NCBI RefSeq assembly: GCF_037265215.1
Contig: NZ_CP147737.1
Location: forward strand, 4,310,001-4,374,000
Source: Xenorhabdus griffiniae
Lineage (GTDB): Bacteria > Pseudomonadota > Gammaproteobacteria > Enterobacterales > Enterobacteriaceae
Direction: 5' to 3'
DNA: 64,000 nt
A model generated the notes under the pieces. It was not told the DNA's origin. It did not search any database and saw nothing but the letters and a program-made list of their open reading frames with translations. The position numbers and the translations under genes were made by a program. How positions within the stretch are numbered: the stretch's first letter is position 1; each line of letters starts with the position of its first letter. Positions 34,680-44,620 of the stretch are shown in pieces.

Positions 34680-34931
34680 TTATTTATAAATTTCGGCAAT
34701 TCCAGTGAGTTGATTCTGGCCATTTGCAGACACAATACGGAAATAGGTTGCGCCAGATTCATCAGCTTTTTTGGATAACTCTGCGGTCAGGCTATCTAGT
34801 GTCGCTGCACCACTCGCAGAAACAACGCCAATTTTTTCTCCCTTAGCAACCTGAACTTCTGTAGCAGCAAAAGTACCGAAAGAGACCGCACTTAATGCTA
34901 AGATAGCGATAATGTTTTTTACATTTTTCAT
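34680..34931 (-). CDS. Small periplasmic DUF1471 (YhcN/BhsA-type) protein
   Basis: An 83-residue secreted protein: signal peptide MKNVKNIIAILALSAVSFGTFA with cleavage near residue 22, then the DUF1471 domain with IGVVSASGAATLDSLTAEL and GATYFRIVSANGQNQLTGIAEIY. E. coli relatives (YhcN, BhsA, McbA) respond to acid, peroxide and biofilm conditions. A good SD (GGAGC) precedes the ATG. Role here unknown. Confidence 0.88.
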   Translation of the reverse strand: MKNVKNIIAILALSAVSFGTFAATEVQVAKGEKIGVVSASGAATLDSLTAELSKKADESGATYFRIVSANGQNQLTGIAEIYK

Positions 34932-35212
34932 GTTTTGCTCCTCTACTCATTTTTGACATGGGATTAATTTCTTGTAATTGTGAGCATGTTATACGCTTGT
35001 TCAAAATATTATAATTAGCAATTATTGCTATATTTTTTCAATTTTTTTGAACAAAAAACACTGGCATGGGTTAACAAATAGCATATATTTTAATAAATTC
35101 ATTTGGTTATATTTAGAAATCATCAAAAATCTGGCTTATAATCATGTTCATCACTGAAATGTGAATTAATTTCCCACATAAATTAACTTATTAAAATAAT
35201 TAAATATAAATA

Positions 35213-35569
35213 ATGAATATTAACGTATCTAACTGGTCTATCTATCTGATCAAAACACGGAATGGCAGCCTGTATACCGGAATAACGACCAATGTATCTC
35301 GGCGATTTATGCAACATGCAGCCGGAAAAGGGGCAAAGTGCCTCAGAGGGAAAGGTCCCTTAATGTTGGTCTATCAAAGTCAGATAGGGGAGCAAAGTGT
35401 GGCATTGAAAATGGAATATCGCGTGAAAAAACTGAGTAAACAGCAAAAAGAAAGGCTAGTTATTGACCAGCCTCTCTGCATAATGACTTATTTAACCAAA
35501 ATCGGTTCATCTGAGAAATTTTTCACTCAGGTTATGCCCACAGGTGATCAAAATGGGCAGGATAAGTAA
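35213..35569 (+). CDS. yhbQ: GIY-YIG nuclease-like protein YhbQ
   Basis: A 118-residue single-domain GIY-YIG protein: [20 protein letters not shown], then the conserved Arg in [21 protein letters not shown]. coli YhbQ is about 100 residues; the extra C-terminal tail here overlaps the end of yhbS by 38 bases on the opposite strand. The family is thought to act on DNA, with no settled role. Confidence 0.88.
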   Translation: MNINVSNWSIYLIKTRNGSLYTGITTNVSRRFMQHAAGKGAKCLRGKGPLMLVYQSQIGEQSVALKMEYRVKKLSKQQKERLVIDQPLCIMTYLTKIGSSEKFFTQVMPTGDQNGQDK

Positions 35570-36041
35570 CCAGACCGTGACAGTCTTCCTGCGAAATGTC
35601 AGCCAGAGGATAGATCAAGAAGTAACTCTCGCAATCAGGCCATTGGCAATACACTTGATACTCATTAGCAAGCTTAAAACCCAAACGGTGGTAGTATTCA
35701 GGCTCCCCCAACACAACAACCGCGCCATAGCCAAACTCGTTTAGACTATCCAGTCCTTCATAAACCAACTTTTCACCAAGTCCATGACTACGATATTGTT
35801 CCGCCACCGCCAATGGCGCCAAACCTACCCATTGATGATCTTCACCATTGATATCAACCGGCGCGAAACCGGCATAACCTATCACATGACCTTCATCGTC
35901 GGTCGCAACAATACCTAATGTCAATAAACCATCTTCTCTTAGTTGATGAATTAACTCAGCTTCTGCCGATGTTTCAAAAGACTGACGCAACAAACGATCA
36001 ATCCCCATAGCATCGACAGGAATTTCGACCCTGATTAACAT
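35532..36041 (-). CDS. yhbS: GNAT N-acetyltransferase YhbS
   Basis: A 169-residue GNAT enzyme (E. coli YhbS 167). The acetyl-CoA loop is [20 protein letters not shown], and [11 protein letters not shown] is conserved in the family. Substrate unknown. Its start overlaps the end of the broken ubiT, the E. coli arrangement. Confidence 0.9.
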   Translation of the reverse strand: MLIRVEIPVDAMGIDRLLRQSFETSAEAELIHQLREDGLLTLGIVATDDEGHVIGYAGFAPVDINGEDHQWVGLAPLAVAEQYRSHGLGEKLVYEGLDSLNEFGYGAVVVLGEPEYYHRLGFKLANEYQVYCQWPDCESYFLIYPLADISQEDCHGLVTYPAHFDHLWA

Positions 36042-36240
36042 GACGATAACACGCGATCGTTCTGATCTGCGCCCTCATTCTGTCCCGCTTTGATTAATCC
36101 AGCCAAACGCAATAGACCAAAGCGAAGGATGGATGGCATAGATCCCGCTCTAATGGAATCCATCTGATTTTTCACATATAGTCCCAATTTGGTATTCCCT
36201 TCAACCCGCAAACGATGCAGAAAAACAATGTATCAGGAAA
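36035..36240 (-). pseudogene. ubiT: Remnant of ubiT (yhbT), anaerobic ubiquinone accessory protein
   Basis: Translated leftward, LHRLRVEGNTKLGLYVKNQM and the following PSILRFGLLRLAGLIKAG match the C-terminal part of E. coli YhbT/UbiT, an SCP2-type lipid-binding protein needed for oxygen-independent ubiquinone synthesis. Just before it PDTLFF appears in another frame, so a T has been lost in the T5 run at 36221-36225, and the N-terminal half is absent. The stop codon still overlaps the yhbS start. ubiU and ubiV, its usual partners, are not next to it. Confidence 0.75.
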
Positions 36241-36400
36241 AAGATTAAAGAGAAAAGGCGTTGCTTACAATGGGAAATTCGATGATAAATCCCCTATTAA
36301 AAAACGTCTACAGAACGGATCGCAACAGCCCTGCAACAATGTAATATTTGAATGATCAAATATCCCTGTTTGCTTCTTTATGGCTGTGATTTTATGAGTA

Positions 36401-37573
36401 TTATGATGAAAAAAATTGTTTAATGCGCTGGATGATACAGCGAAATTCTTTATTACGCAGCATACCAACCAAAATACCCAGCACCATATACATCACGCCA
36501 AGCAACAGCATCATGCCAATATCTTTGTACACGCTGTGCAACGGTAATTCCATCTGGTTAACCCCTGCTATCGCTTTTGTTGCCCAGGTCGATGGCAGGG
36601 CTGATGAAATTATTCTGACCCACTCAGGCATCGCCTGAAGTGGCCAAATTGTGCCTGATATATAGAAGATTGGTGTGGTAATAAAAGCCAGCGTTAAATA
36701 AATCATTTCCACGCTACGCAGACATTCTGTCACCAATTTTCCCAATCCCAATACCGCCAACAGGAACGGGAATGTCAGTAAAAGTACGAGGTAAATCGGT
36801 GCATCTTGCCGATATCCCAATATCCACGGCCACAGAATAAAAAAGATCACTGACAGAAATAGCCAGATTGGGATCAAAGCAGACAATGTTCCTAAATAGA
36901 CGGGCAGCGGTGGGTTACCTTTAGGGGTTTCCCGTAGGGTAATACTGACGCGAACACAAGCCACTAACAAGGAGTGTTGCAACAGCATGACCAATAAACC
37001 AGGAAATATGATTGCAGCATAGCTGACACCCGGATTAAATAGCCCAATAGTTTCACTGCGAATCGGTTGTAGCAAGGTTTTCACCTGTTCAATGCTAAAA
37101 CCCGATTGTAAAAGTAATTTACCATTGTATTCTGCCAAAAGTTGTTGATAAGCCAGCGCTAAATCGTGCTGAATCTGTCCATTGGCGAGACGATTTGTCG
37201 CATCACCATAAACCGGCACGGTGACATTCTGTCCATTTAGTAGACGTTTTTCAAAATCCACCGGCACAATGATAATGGCAAAGATGGTGCGCTCTAGCAT
37301 GTCACGACGGGCATTATCGAGATTATTGTAGATTTTAGGGGCTACTTTTGGCATGGCGTTAATATTACGGATTAACATGCGGCTCGCATGGCTGTGATCA
37401 TTATCGATCACTGCGATCGGTAAATCCCACACAGAAGGGCGAATGTAAACCAGGCTCATGACACATAACGAAACCATCAATAGCAACCACATGGGTTTTT
37501 CCAGCATCCCCAAAAATACATCGCGCAGTGTTTGCCAATACAACGTCCAATTTGTTTGCCCATTATTTACCAT
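36401..37573 (-). CDS. ABC-2 type transporter permease (second of pair)
   Basis: A 390-residue membrane protein of the ABC-2 family: one N-terminal helix, a large periplasmic domain (SVWDLPIAVIDNDHSHASRM), then five or so C-terminal helices, with FITTPIFYISGTIWPLQAMP as the family block. E. coli relatives are YhhJ and YbhR/YbhS. Its start lies inside the end of the preceding permease gene (overlap of 11 bases). With that permease and the HlyD-type protein it forms an exporter operon, but no ATPase gene is present. Confidence 0.85.
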   Translation of the reverse strand: MVNNGQTNWTLYWQTLRDVFLGMLEKPMWLLLMVSLCVMSLVYIRPSVWDLPIAVIDNDHSHASRMLIRNINAMPKVAPKIYNNLDNARRDMLERTIFAIIIVPVDFEKRLLNGQNVTVPVYGDATNRLANGQIQHDLALAYQQLLAEYNGKLLLQSGFSIEQVKTLLQPIRSETIGLFNPGVSYAAIIFPGLLVMLLQHSLLVACVRVSITLRETPKGNPPLPVYLGTLSALIPIWLFLSVIFFILWPWILGYRQDAPIYLVLLLTFPFLLAVLGLGKLVTECLRSVEMIYLTLAFITTPIFYISGTIWPLQAMPEWVRIISSALPSTWATKAIAGVNQMELPLHSVYKDIGMMLLLGVMYMVLGILVGMLRNKEFRCIIQRIKQFFSS

Positions 37574-38717
37574 TAACGGTTTCCTCTGATTGATTAAGTC
37601 GCTTCCACAAGCGATTGCGAATCAAAAGGCCGCAAACCACAGGATAGATCATCAATATCAGGCAAACAGACACAATAACTTGTAGTGATACTTCCCGCAG
37701 GAAGATGTCAAACATAGCCTGCAAAGCATAGGTTAATGGTTCAAGCGTAGCGATAACTCTTGCGGGCCATACCATAGAAAGTACGGGTACGAGCATACCA
37801 GAAAATGTCATCGCAATACTGACCAACATGCCAATCAAGGTGTAGGCCGTTATGACACTGTTGGTAAAGGAAAACAGCAATAGGCCAATGCTTTGCGCGG
37901 CAATCACATAAAAAAATCCTACGATCGGCATATACACTGGATTACCCGCGACTTTTGCTCCCGAGGAAATAACCAATATCGTAATTTCTACCATCAATAG
38001 CAGTGTGAACATCAAGGTATAAGGCGCCAATTTTCCCAACAATGCGCCGGCGAAATCTTTGGCTTCCAAGAGCTGGCTTCCTCTGGCCATGGTGTAAATA
38101 GTACATGTGACGACAAAAAGTTGTAATAGATGAATGGTTGCCGCAAATTGCTGGTAATAAATATAACTGCCGCTGGCGTTAAACAAGCTGTCATAGGACA
38201 TGGTTGCTTTCGCTAATGGAGGTAACTGCCGACCTATTTCAGAAGCAATAATGGCACGATATTTTGCATTCGTTTCTGCCACCAATCCGCTGAAATCCTG
38301 GATCGAATAGCGACCAGCACCATAAAACAAGGCATTGTAATACATACTTACCATCGGACGTTTTCCACTTAGCGCATCTTTTTCAAAATCTTCTGGAATA
38401 TAAAGTAGGGAGTAATCCTGCGCTCTGCGCAAACGTTCTATAGATTCTGGCAAGCTATTGTCATAAGACTTGATATTTGCATGAGGGGCGGCATTCAGGT
38501 TACGGATAAAGGTGCGTGACAGCACACTGTGGTCATTATCCACGACCGAGACAGGCAAATTAAACAGTGTTCCTTCTGAAAAATTAGCACTAATTAAGAT
38601 AAACAGTAGCAAAGGGAACAGCCATCCTAACCAGTGAAAAACCGGGCTGTGCAACGCAATACTAAATTCTCGCGTAAATTCCTGTTCAAAACTGCTCCAC
38701 GCAGCTTTTCTCTTCAT
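37563..38717 (-). CDS. ABC-2 type transporter permease (first of pair)
   Basis: A 384-residue ABC-2 permease with the same layout: a helix, a periplasmic domain (FNLPVSVVDNDHSVLSRTFI), then a cluster of helices. The repeated VVDNDHS motif in both permeases shows they are paralogues that probably heterodimerise. It is separated from the HlyD-type gene upstream by 124 bases containing a palindromic element. Substrate unknown; drug or polymer export is typical of the family. Confidence 0.85.
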   Translation of the reverse strand: MKRKAAWSSFEQEFTREFSIALHSPVFHWLGWLFPLLLFILISANFSEGTLFNLPVSVVDNDHSVLSRTFIRNLNAAPHANIKSYDNSLPESIERLRRAQDYSLLYIPEDFEKDALSGKRPMVSMYYNALFYGAGRYSIQDFSGLVAETNAKYRAIIASEIGRQLPPLAKATMSYDSLFNASGSYIYYQQFAATIHLLQLFVVTCTIYTMARGSQLLEAKDFAGALLGKLAPYTLMFTLLLMVEITILVISSGAKVAGNPVYMPIVGFFYVIAAQSIGLLLFSFTNSVITAYTLIGMLVSIAMTFSGMLVPVLSMVWPARVIATLEPLTYALQAMFDIFLREVSLQVIVSVCLILMIYPVVCGLLIRNRLWKRLNQSEETVNGK

Positions 38718-38730
38718 CTGGCGCCCTTAT

Positions 38731-38837
38731 TTATACGCATTAAACTTCAAGTTGCAATTTACAGCACGATATGAAACCCGATTTCTCCCCACTGCACTGG
38801 AGAGAAATCACACGCATTTTGAAGTTAGATTGGTATA
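38731..38837 (+). repeat. ~105-bp palindromic intergenic element (family A)
   Basis: Plus-oriented copy inside the exporter operon, between the HlyD gene and the first permease. The centre TCTCCCCACTGCACTGGAGAGA is diverged and gives a weaker hairpin than other copies. Confidence 0.85.
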
Positions 38838-38841
38838 TTCC

Positions 38842-39813
38842 TTACTTATTCCAAAGCCATAAGGCACTCATGCCCGGACGTAAGCCATCAACGGGTTGCA
38901 ATGGATATAGCCGAACCTCAAACGTTCTCAGGTCAAAATCTCCTGTCGCTCGGGTTGCTCGTTTCGTCGCATAGTCCCCCATTGGGGCGATATAACGAAT
39001 TTCAGCTTCTATCTCTTTGTTACCCAGTGCAGGTACACGTAATTTAATTTTGTCTCCCTTGCGAACGTGCGCCAAAATATCTTCACGCAGGTTATAAACA
39101 AAATAAGCCTGTGAAATACGTACCAATGTCGCCAACGGGCTATTAGCATTAAAAAGTTGTCCAACTTCTGCTGGCAATGGCCCAATTTCACCATCAACAG
39201 GCGCTTTGACTTGCAGATCATCACGCTGTATTTTCAGTTCACGCAGTTTTTCTTCTGCTTCATCCAATGCTGCCTGGAACTGCTGTCTCAACTCTATGCG
39301 GTCGCCATTTTTTCCTGCATCCAGATCGGCTTTAGCTCCCAGCATTTTTTGATAGGCAATATCCCGTGCGTTGCGCGCATTATCCAGCTCACTGGCAGAG
39401 ACATAGCCGTTGATTGACATATTTTTGAGACGATTAAATTCACGCTGTGCATTGGCGTATCCTGATTGAGTCTGAGCAAGAATAGCTTCTAAATTTCGAA
39501 TGTTCTCCTCACGAGTCCCGTGCAGGGATAATTCAAGTTTTGCTTTAGCTTGATCACGTACGGCTTGCGCTGCGGCAACTTTAGCCGTCAGTTCAGGGCT
39601 ATCAAGACTCACCATCAGTTGCCCGACTTTGACACTTTCTCCTCGTTCAACATGAACTTTAGCTACTCGTCCCATAGCCTTGGACGCAATCATAACTTCC
39701 GGCGCATCAACCTCTCCTTGCAGCAAGAGTTCCTGGCTGTGGGAACGAAAAAGCACTGCCATTGCGATTAGAAAAATAATCAGTAAGATTGTGAAAAGTG
39801 TTCTTTTCTTCAT
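38842..39813 (-). CDS. HlyD-family membrane fusion protein
   Basis: A 323-residue periplasmic adaptor from the ATG at 39813. It has one N-terminal anchor helix, a lipoyl half-motif (GRVAKVHVERGESVKVGQ), a long coiled-coil hairpin at about residues 90-190, the second lipoyl half (LQVKAPVDGEIGPL) and a beta-barrel C-terminus. It links inner-membrane pumps to an outer-membrane channel. It leads the exporter operon with the two ABC-2 permeases and resembles E. coli YhiI. No outer-membrane factor gene is nearby. Confidence 0.88.
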   Translation of the reverse strand: MKKRTLFTILLIIFLIAMAVLFRSHSQELLLQGEVDAPEVMIASKAMGRVAKVHVERGESVKVGQLMVSLDSPELTAKVAAAQAVRDQAKAKLELSLHGTREENIRNLEAILAQTQSGYANAQREFNRLKNMSINGYVSASELDNARNARDIAYQKMLGAKADLDAGKNGDRIELRQQFQAALDEAEEKLRELKIQRDDLQVKAPVDGEIGPLPAEVGQLFNANSPLATLVRISQAYFVYNLREDILAHVRKGDKIKLRVPALGNKEIEAEIRYIAPMGDYATKRATRATGDFDLRTFEVRLYPLQPVDGLRPGMSALWLWNK

Positions 39814-40090
39814 TATGTTCTGCAAGCCCTAAACGTACCACCAGGTAAAATTCTTAATAAAATCAAAATCCTAATTCAATACCCGTTAGCGTGTCAGTAA
39901 AAGTTGAGCAGAGGTTTTAAGCCAACTTAAACACGCTCCACTGCCTAAATCTTAGCACCTCTAGGAAAAATGCCTTGTCAGTTATAAATCTTGCCATAAA
40001 CCAATTAATGCCAATAAACACAGGCTATATCGTTATAAATCCTTATGATAATAGTATGATGTTTTTTAACAAATACAAAACATTTAGCAC

Positions 40091-40505
40091 ATATACGCAT
40101 TAAACTTCAAGTTGCAATTTACAACACGATATGAAACCTGATTTATCCCCGCTTCGCGGGGAGAAATTACATACATCTTGAAGTTGGATTGGTATATACG
40201 TATTAAACTTCAAGTTGCAATTTACAACACGATATGAAACCTGATTTATCCCCGCTTCGCGGGGATAAATTACATACATCTTGAAGTTGGATTGGTATAT
40301 ACGTATTAAACTTCAAATTGCAATTTACAACACGCTATGAAACCTGATTTATCCCCGCTTCGCGGGGATAAATTACATACATCTTGAAGTTGGATTGGTA
40401 TATACGCATTAAACTTCAAATTGCAATTTACAACACGCTATGAAATCCGATTTCTCCCCGCTTCGCGGGGAGAAATCACACGCATCTTAAAATGAGATGG
40501 GTATA
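40091..40505 (+). repeat. Exact four-copy tandem array of the family A element, 103-bp period
   Basis: Copies start at 40091, 40194, 40297 and 40400, each exactly 103 bases apart, all in plus orientation and sharing the ATATACG junction. Copies 1-3 have a TTATCCCCGCTTCGCGGGG-type centre and ACATACATCTTG right arms; copy 4 has the standard TCTCCCC centre and CACGCATCTT. The shared differences show that the array grew by duplication of one unit. Confidence 0.93.
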
Positions 40506-41260
40506 ATCATATAAAACTGAATAGTAATCACAAAAATAATTAATTAAATGATTTTTATATTAATTTAAGTTAATAAAAAGAATAAAGTTAGTCTCTATAA
40601 TCCTTTTTTATCCAAGATAATAAAAAAGGAATAAAAGAACTGTGAAAAACAGGGATCAATTATGCAATAAAATTGCATACAATAATGACCGCTATAAATT
40701 CTCATATATTAATAAAGTAAAAAATAAATACTATTTCCCCGTTTCAAATACTCTCGAAATATATTCATTTTAATAATGAACTATTAATTTGAATCTATAA
40801 AAAATAAACAGCCATTCATCATATTACCTTATACTTCATCCTGTCTTTATTCTAAATCTGAAAAAGCATCAATATAATGCAAAACAAAATGATAACTATT
40901 TATTTTTACTTAATTATTTAAATAAAATAGGGTGTTAATATCAACCTAACTCAGAATGTATTGATAACGAAAGTTATATTGATCAAAAAATGATTTTATG
41001 CTGGAATAAAAAACCATACAAAAACAAAATAGCAGTTCAATAATCTGATTGTTAACTAACAAGTAAAATTTTTTAACTATTTTGTGATATCCCAAATCAG
41101 GTAATGCCATGTTATCACCCCTTTATTGTGTACTTATATGGTATTTCACCCCCTGATTAGATGACTTATGGCAAGCAGTAAACGGGAAATAATATCCTGA
41201 AATGGATAGGTTTACTGTTGGCTATCGCATGGTATTTTTTATTGTTACAGGTCTATAGAT
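40506..41260. other. Long AT-rich leader region of the inverse autotransporter gene
   Basis: About 750 bases with no coding sequence I can support. It is extremely AT-rich, as expected for an H-NS-silenced promoter region of a surface adhesin. I see no defined operator. Confidence 0.5.
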
Positions 41261-44200
41261 ATGAACAAAAAATCCGATCAGCCGCAATTGTTACATAAAC
41301 AGCAAAGTGTGGTGAAACGTGTAGCCTGGGTGAACATTATGGCTCAACTCGCGTTCCCAATTGCTGGCGCATTCACCCCCGTGATCGTTGCGGCCAAAAC
41401 GCCCTCAACTTTTCAAAATGAAAAATGGGTTTTACCAACAGAGCCTTATGTCCTGAAATCAGGGGAAACAGTCAAGAACATCGCCAAACGTTATGGTTTA
41501 ACTGTCTCCGATTTAAAAAAAATCAATCAATTGCGTACCTTTGATAAGCCTTTTACCGCACTCGGAGTGGGTAATGAGATTGATGTTCCAAAACCTCGTA
41601 ACAATAAATTTCTGCCTTTTAACTATTCCTCATTAGAAATATCTTCATCAAAACAGCCTTTATTAAAACAATCTTCATTAAAGCTCCCCTCATTAGAGCA
41701 ACTTTCATTCAACAAAACCGCGAGAGAAGACAAGACGTCTATTACAGATAATACAACCCAAGATGCTAACCATCTGGCTGAGATTTCCTCTCGCATTGGT
41801 CAGTTGCTGGCCAGTGACGACATTAAGAATAATGTTGCAAGTCAATTAAGCAGTCTGGCAGTGGGAGAAGCCAATCAGAAAATTCAAAATTGGCTGGGGC
41901 GCTACGGCACAACGCGTGTACAACTCAATATGGATAGTCATGGCCATTTAAATGACAGCCAATTTGATATGTTATTGCCGTTGTATGATACCCATCATCA
42001 GATGTTTTTTACCCAGTTCGGCCTGCGCCATATTGATAAACGCAATACCGCTAATATTGGATTTGGACAACGCCATTTTTTTGATGACTGGATGCTGGGC
42101 TACAATGCTTTCTTTGACCACGATATCACCGGCGATAATAGCCGACTCGGCCTTGGCGCAGAATATGCCCGCAATTACCTGAAATTGGCGGCTAATGGCT
42201 ATATTCGCTTAAGTAATTGGCAAGAGTCCCGCCTTCTGACTGATTATGATGAACGCCCTGCCAATGGCTTCGACCTGAAAGTACAAGGTTATTTGCCTTC
42301 GTTACCACAACTCGGTGGCAAGTTGATGTATGAGCAATACTTCGGGGATGAGGTCGGTCTTATCAGTAAAGATCACCGCAAGAAAGATCCTGCTGCCTTC
42401 ACTTTTGGGATTAATTATACACCTATTCCATTACTGACTTTCGGTATTGACCGCAAACAAGATATGTCTGGTGATGGGGAAACCCAGTTCAATATCGAAC
42501 TGAGTTATGAAATTGGTACACCGTGGGCCAAACAGATTGATCCAGATGCCGTAACGTTTAAGCGTTCTTTGCAAGGCAGCCGCTATGATTTAGTCGATCG
42601 CAACAACCAGATCGTTTTGGAATACCGCAAACGTGAAGTGATTTCTCTGGCAATAGATAACCTGATTATAGGCTATGCAAGAGATACCAAACCTCTCCAT
42701 ATCAGTGTCAATAGCAAATATGGGTTTAAAGATATTGAGTGGGATGCAGCAGACTTTTTTGCCAATGGCGGTAAGATCCAACATCAAGGTGGTACGCACT
42801 ATCTGTTGACCTTGCCAAAATATCAAACCCAGGGCAACAATACCTACGCGGTGGGAGCCATTGCTTACGATGAGCACGGTAATGCTTCCAAACGAGCCGA
42901 AATGAAAGTACAAGTGCTTCCTGCGGAAATTAATGCGAATAAATCCACCTTCTCAGCAAAAGATAAAGAGCTGCTGGCTGATGATCATTCAACCACCCTT
43001 CTGACATTAATCCTGAAAGATAAGGATGACAAACCTATCGTTGGCGTTGCCTCAAACATCAAATTGGTTTCAACTGGATTAAGTGGAAGTGGCAGCGATC
43101 CAAAGATCGATCAAATGAAAGAAGTCCAGCCGGGTGTCTATGAATCCCAGCTCACTGCTGGCAAAAAGACTGGGGTATTGAAAATTACCCCAGAAGTGGA
43201 GGGTATTACCATCAAGCCTGTCGAAATCACGTTCGTACACCCTGATGCCCCCATCGTCAAAAACTTAACTATCGTTGGCAAGTTAGAAATGGGCCAGAAA
43301 TTAAGGGCAACCTATACCTTTATTCCTAATCACGGTGACCTAACGGATAAATCGATCTATGTATGGGGCAATAAGGGCGATATTGACCTGACTAAAGGCC
43401 ATACAGTAACAGAATCGGGCAAAATTCCTGACTATACATTAACACTGTCAGATGCCGGTAAGGTGAAAGAGATTGCCGTCCAGGCAAAAAATGCGATGAA
43501 TCTGATCGGTAATACACAGCGGGTTGATACCAGCATGAGTGCCGATCAAGGGAACCACACTCATGATGGTGGAAAAGGCGGCACTGTCAGAGGGCTAGCC
43601 GATGACATGGTGATCACGGTCAGTGCTGATAAGGTTAAAAAACAAGAACCGATCATACTGACAATCAAAACGCTAAATCACGAACAGCCAGCCAGAAATG
43701 TAGCCGTCAGAGTTAACGCCATTAAGGCACTGAATCGCCAGAATACCAGTCAGAAAATCACAGCCTTACTGAGCGGCAAATCAGGTGTATATCAGGGGGT
43801 CACAGATTCTCAAGGTGTCTTGTCTATTGCCGTCGCCGATCCGAACGGATCTGGCGTGAAGACGACGTTGTCTATCTCGGCAGACGGTACTGCTGCCCCA
43901 CAAACTAAAGACGTTATTTTCACGGTAGTGACTAGCCCAGACGTTCCCGTCGCTAATTTCTGGGGGCATATGCCTGATACCGTAGTAGCTGAAAATGGCG
44001 TTGTCTTTAAGCGCCCTCGGTTGCAAGCAGAGCTAATGGCTAATCATTTATATGCAAATGACACTTATTCCGAAAGTGGTGAAATATGGCCGCGACGTCG
44101 CGAAGGGGGAGCCACATGGTATTGTGAGAAAACACATAGCAAGTTACCAACAAAAGATGATTTGTTGGCTTTGTACCGTGCCCATCCAAACAATGCAATG

Positions 44201-44359
44201 CACGATCTACTGGGTTGGCCCGAACATCGTTCCTACCGTTCAGCCACAGTAGGAAAAGACGAAAAAGGAAGAGATGAACATTACGCCGTGAATATAGACG
44301 AAGGATTTGAACATGTTATCAATGATAAAATCTATGATTACGTCATCTGTGAGGAATAA
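41261..44359 (+). CDS. Inverse autotransporter (invasin/intimin family) adhesin
   Basis: A 1032-residue outer-membrane adhesin. Order: an extended signal region to about residue 46, a LysM peptidoglycan-binding domain (YVLKSGETVKNIAKRYGLTV, about 64-110), a Ser-rich linker with SSLE/K-type repeats, the 12-strand barrel (about 190-430, e.g. IGFGQRHFFDDWMLGYNAFF), then Ig-like domains including Big_1 types. At the C-terminus a lectin-like domain has two cysteines (C955 in ATWYCEK, C1030 in YVICEE), the disulfide pattern of invasin D5. It likely mediates contact with insect or nematode cells. The ligand is unknown. Confidence 0.9.
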   Translation: MNKKSDQPQLLHKQQSVVKRVAWVNIMAQLAFPIAGAFTPVIVAAKTPSTFQNEKWVLPTEPYVLKSGETVKNIAKRYGLTVSDLKKINQLRTFDKPFTALGVGNEIDVPKPRNNKFLPFNYSSLEISSSKQPLLKQSSLKLPSLEQLSFNKTAREDKTSITDNTTQDANHLAEISSRIGQLLASDDIKNNVASQLSSLAVGEANQKIQNWLGRYGTTRVQLNMDSHGHLNDSQFDMLLPLYDTHHQMFFTQFGLRHIDKRNTANIGFGQRHFFDDWMLGYNAFFDHDITGDNSRLGLGAEYARNYLKLAANGYIRLSNWQESRLLTDYDERPANGFDLKVQGYLPSLPQLGGKLMYEQYFGDEVGLISKDHRKKDPAAFTFGINYTPIPLLTFGIDRKQDMSGDGETQFNIELSYEIGTPWAKQIDPDAVTFKRSLQGSRYDLVDRNNQIVLEYRKREVISLAIDNLIIGYARDTKPLHISVNSKYGFKDIEWDAADFFANGGKIQHQGGTHYLLTLPKYQTQGNNTYAVGAIAYDEHGNASKRAEMKVQVLPAEINANKSTFSAKDKELLADDHSTTLLTLILKDKDDKPIVGVASNIKLVSTGLSGSGSDPKIDQMKEVQPGVYESQLTAGKKTGVLKITPEVEGITIKPVEITFVHPDAPIVKNLTIVGKLEMGQKLRATYTFIPNHGDLTDKSIYVWGNKGDIDLTKGHTVTESGKIPDYTLTLSDAGKVKEIAVQAKNAMNLIGNTQRVDTSMSADQGNHTHDGGKGGTVRGLADDMVITVSADKVKKQEPIILTIKTLNHEQPARNVAVRVNAIKALNRQNTSQKITALLSGKSGVYQGVTDSQGVLSIAVADPNGSGVKTTLSISADGTAAPQTKDVIFTVVTSPDVPVANFWGHMPDTVVAENGVVFKRPRLQAELMANHLYANDTYSESGEIWPRRREGGATWYCEKTHSKLPTKDDLLALYRAHPNNAMHDLLGWPEHRSYRSATVGKDEKGRDEHYAVNIDEGFEHVINDKIYDYVICEE

Positions 44360-44395
44360 CGTTATTTGTCAGTCATTTTCATTGCTTAGTTAAAC

Positions 44396-44418
44396 AATCC
44401 GCCCCACAGGGGCGGATT
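44396..44418 (+). terminator. Terminator of the adhesin gene
   Basis: 10-bp stem AATCCGCCCC/GGGGCGGATT with loop ACA, followed by ATTCTTT, 37 bases after the stop codon. Confidence 0.85.
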
Positions 44419-44497
44419 ATTCTTTCCCATTCCCGTCAATACATTATCCTGTTAACACCTCTTGACGATATTAAATTCCACCTTTGATAATAACGTC

Positions 44498-44603
44498 TTA
44501 TACCAATCTAACTTCAAGATACGTGTGATTTCTCCCCGCAAAGCAGGAAGAAATCAAGTTTCATATCGTGTTGTAAATTGCAACTTGAAGTTTAATGCGT
44601 ATA
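44498..44603 (-). repeat. ~105-bp palindromic intergenic element (family A)
   Basis: Minus-oriented copy with a diverged centre (TCTCCCCGCAAAGCAGGAAGA), ending 17 bases before the insertion sequence. Confidence 0.85.
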
Positions 44604-44620
44604 AATGCTTATTGTTATTA

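Noticed and set aside
40091..40505. Tandem array considered as a CRISPR
   Set aside because: The whole 103-base unit repeats with no unique spacers and no cas genes nearby.
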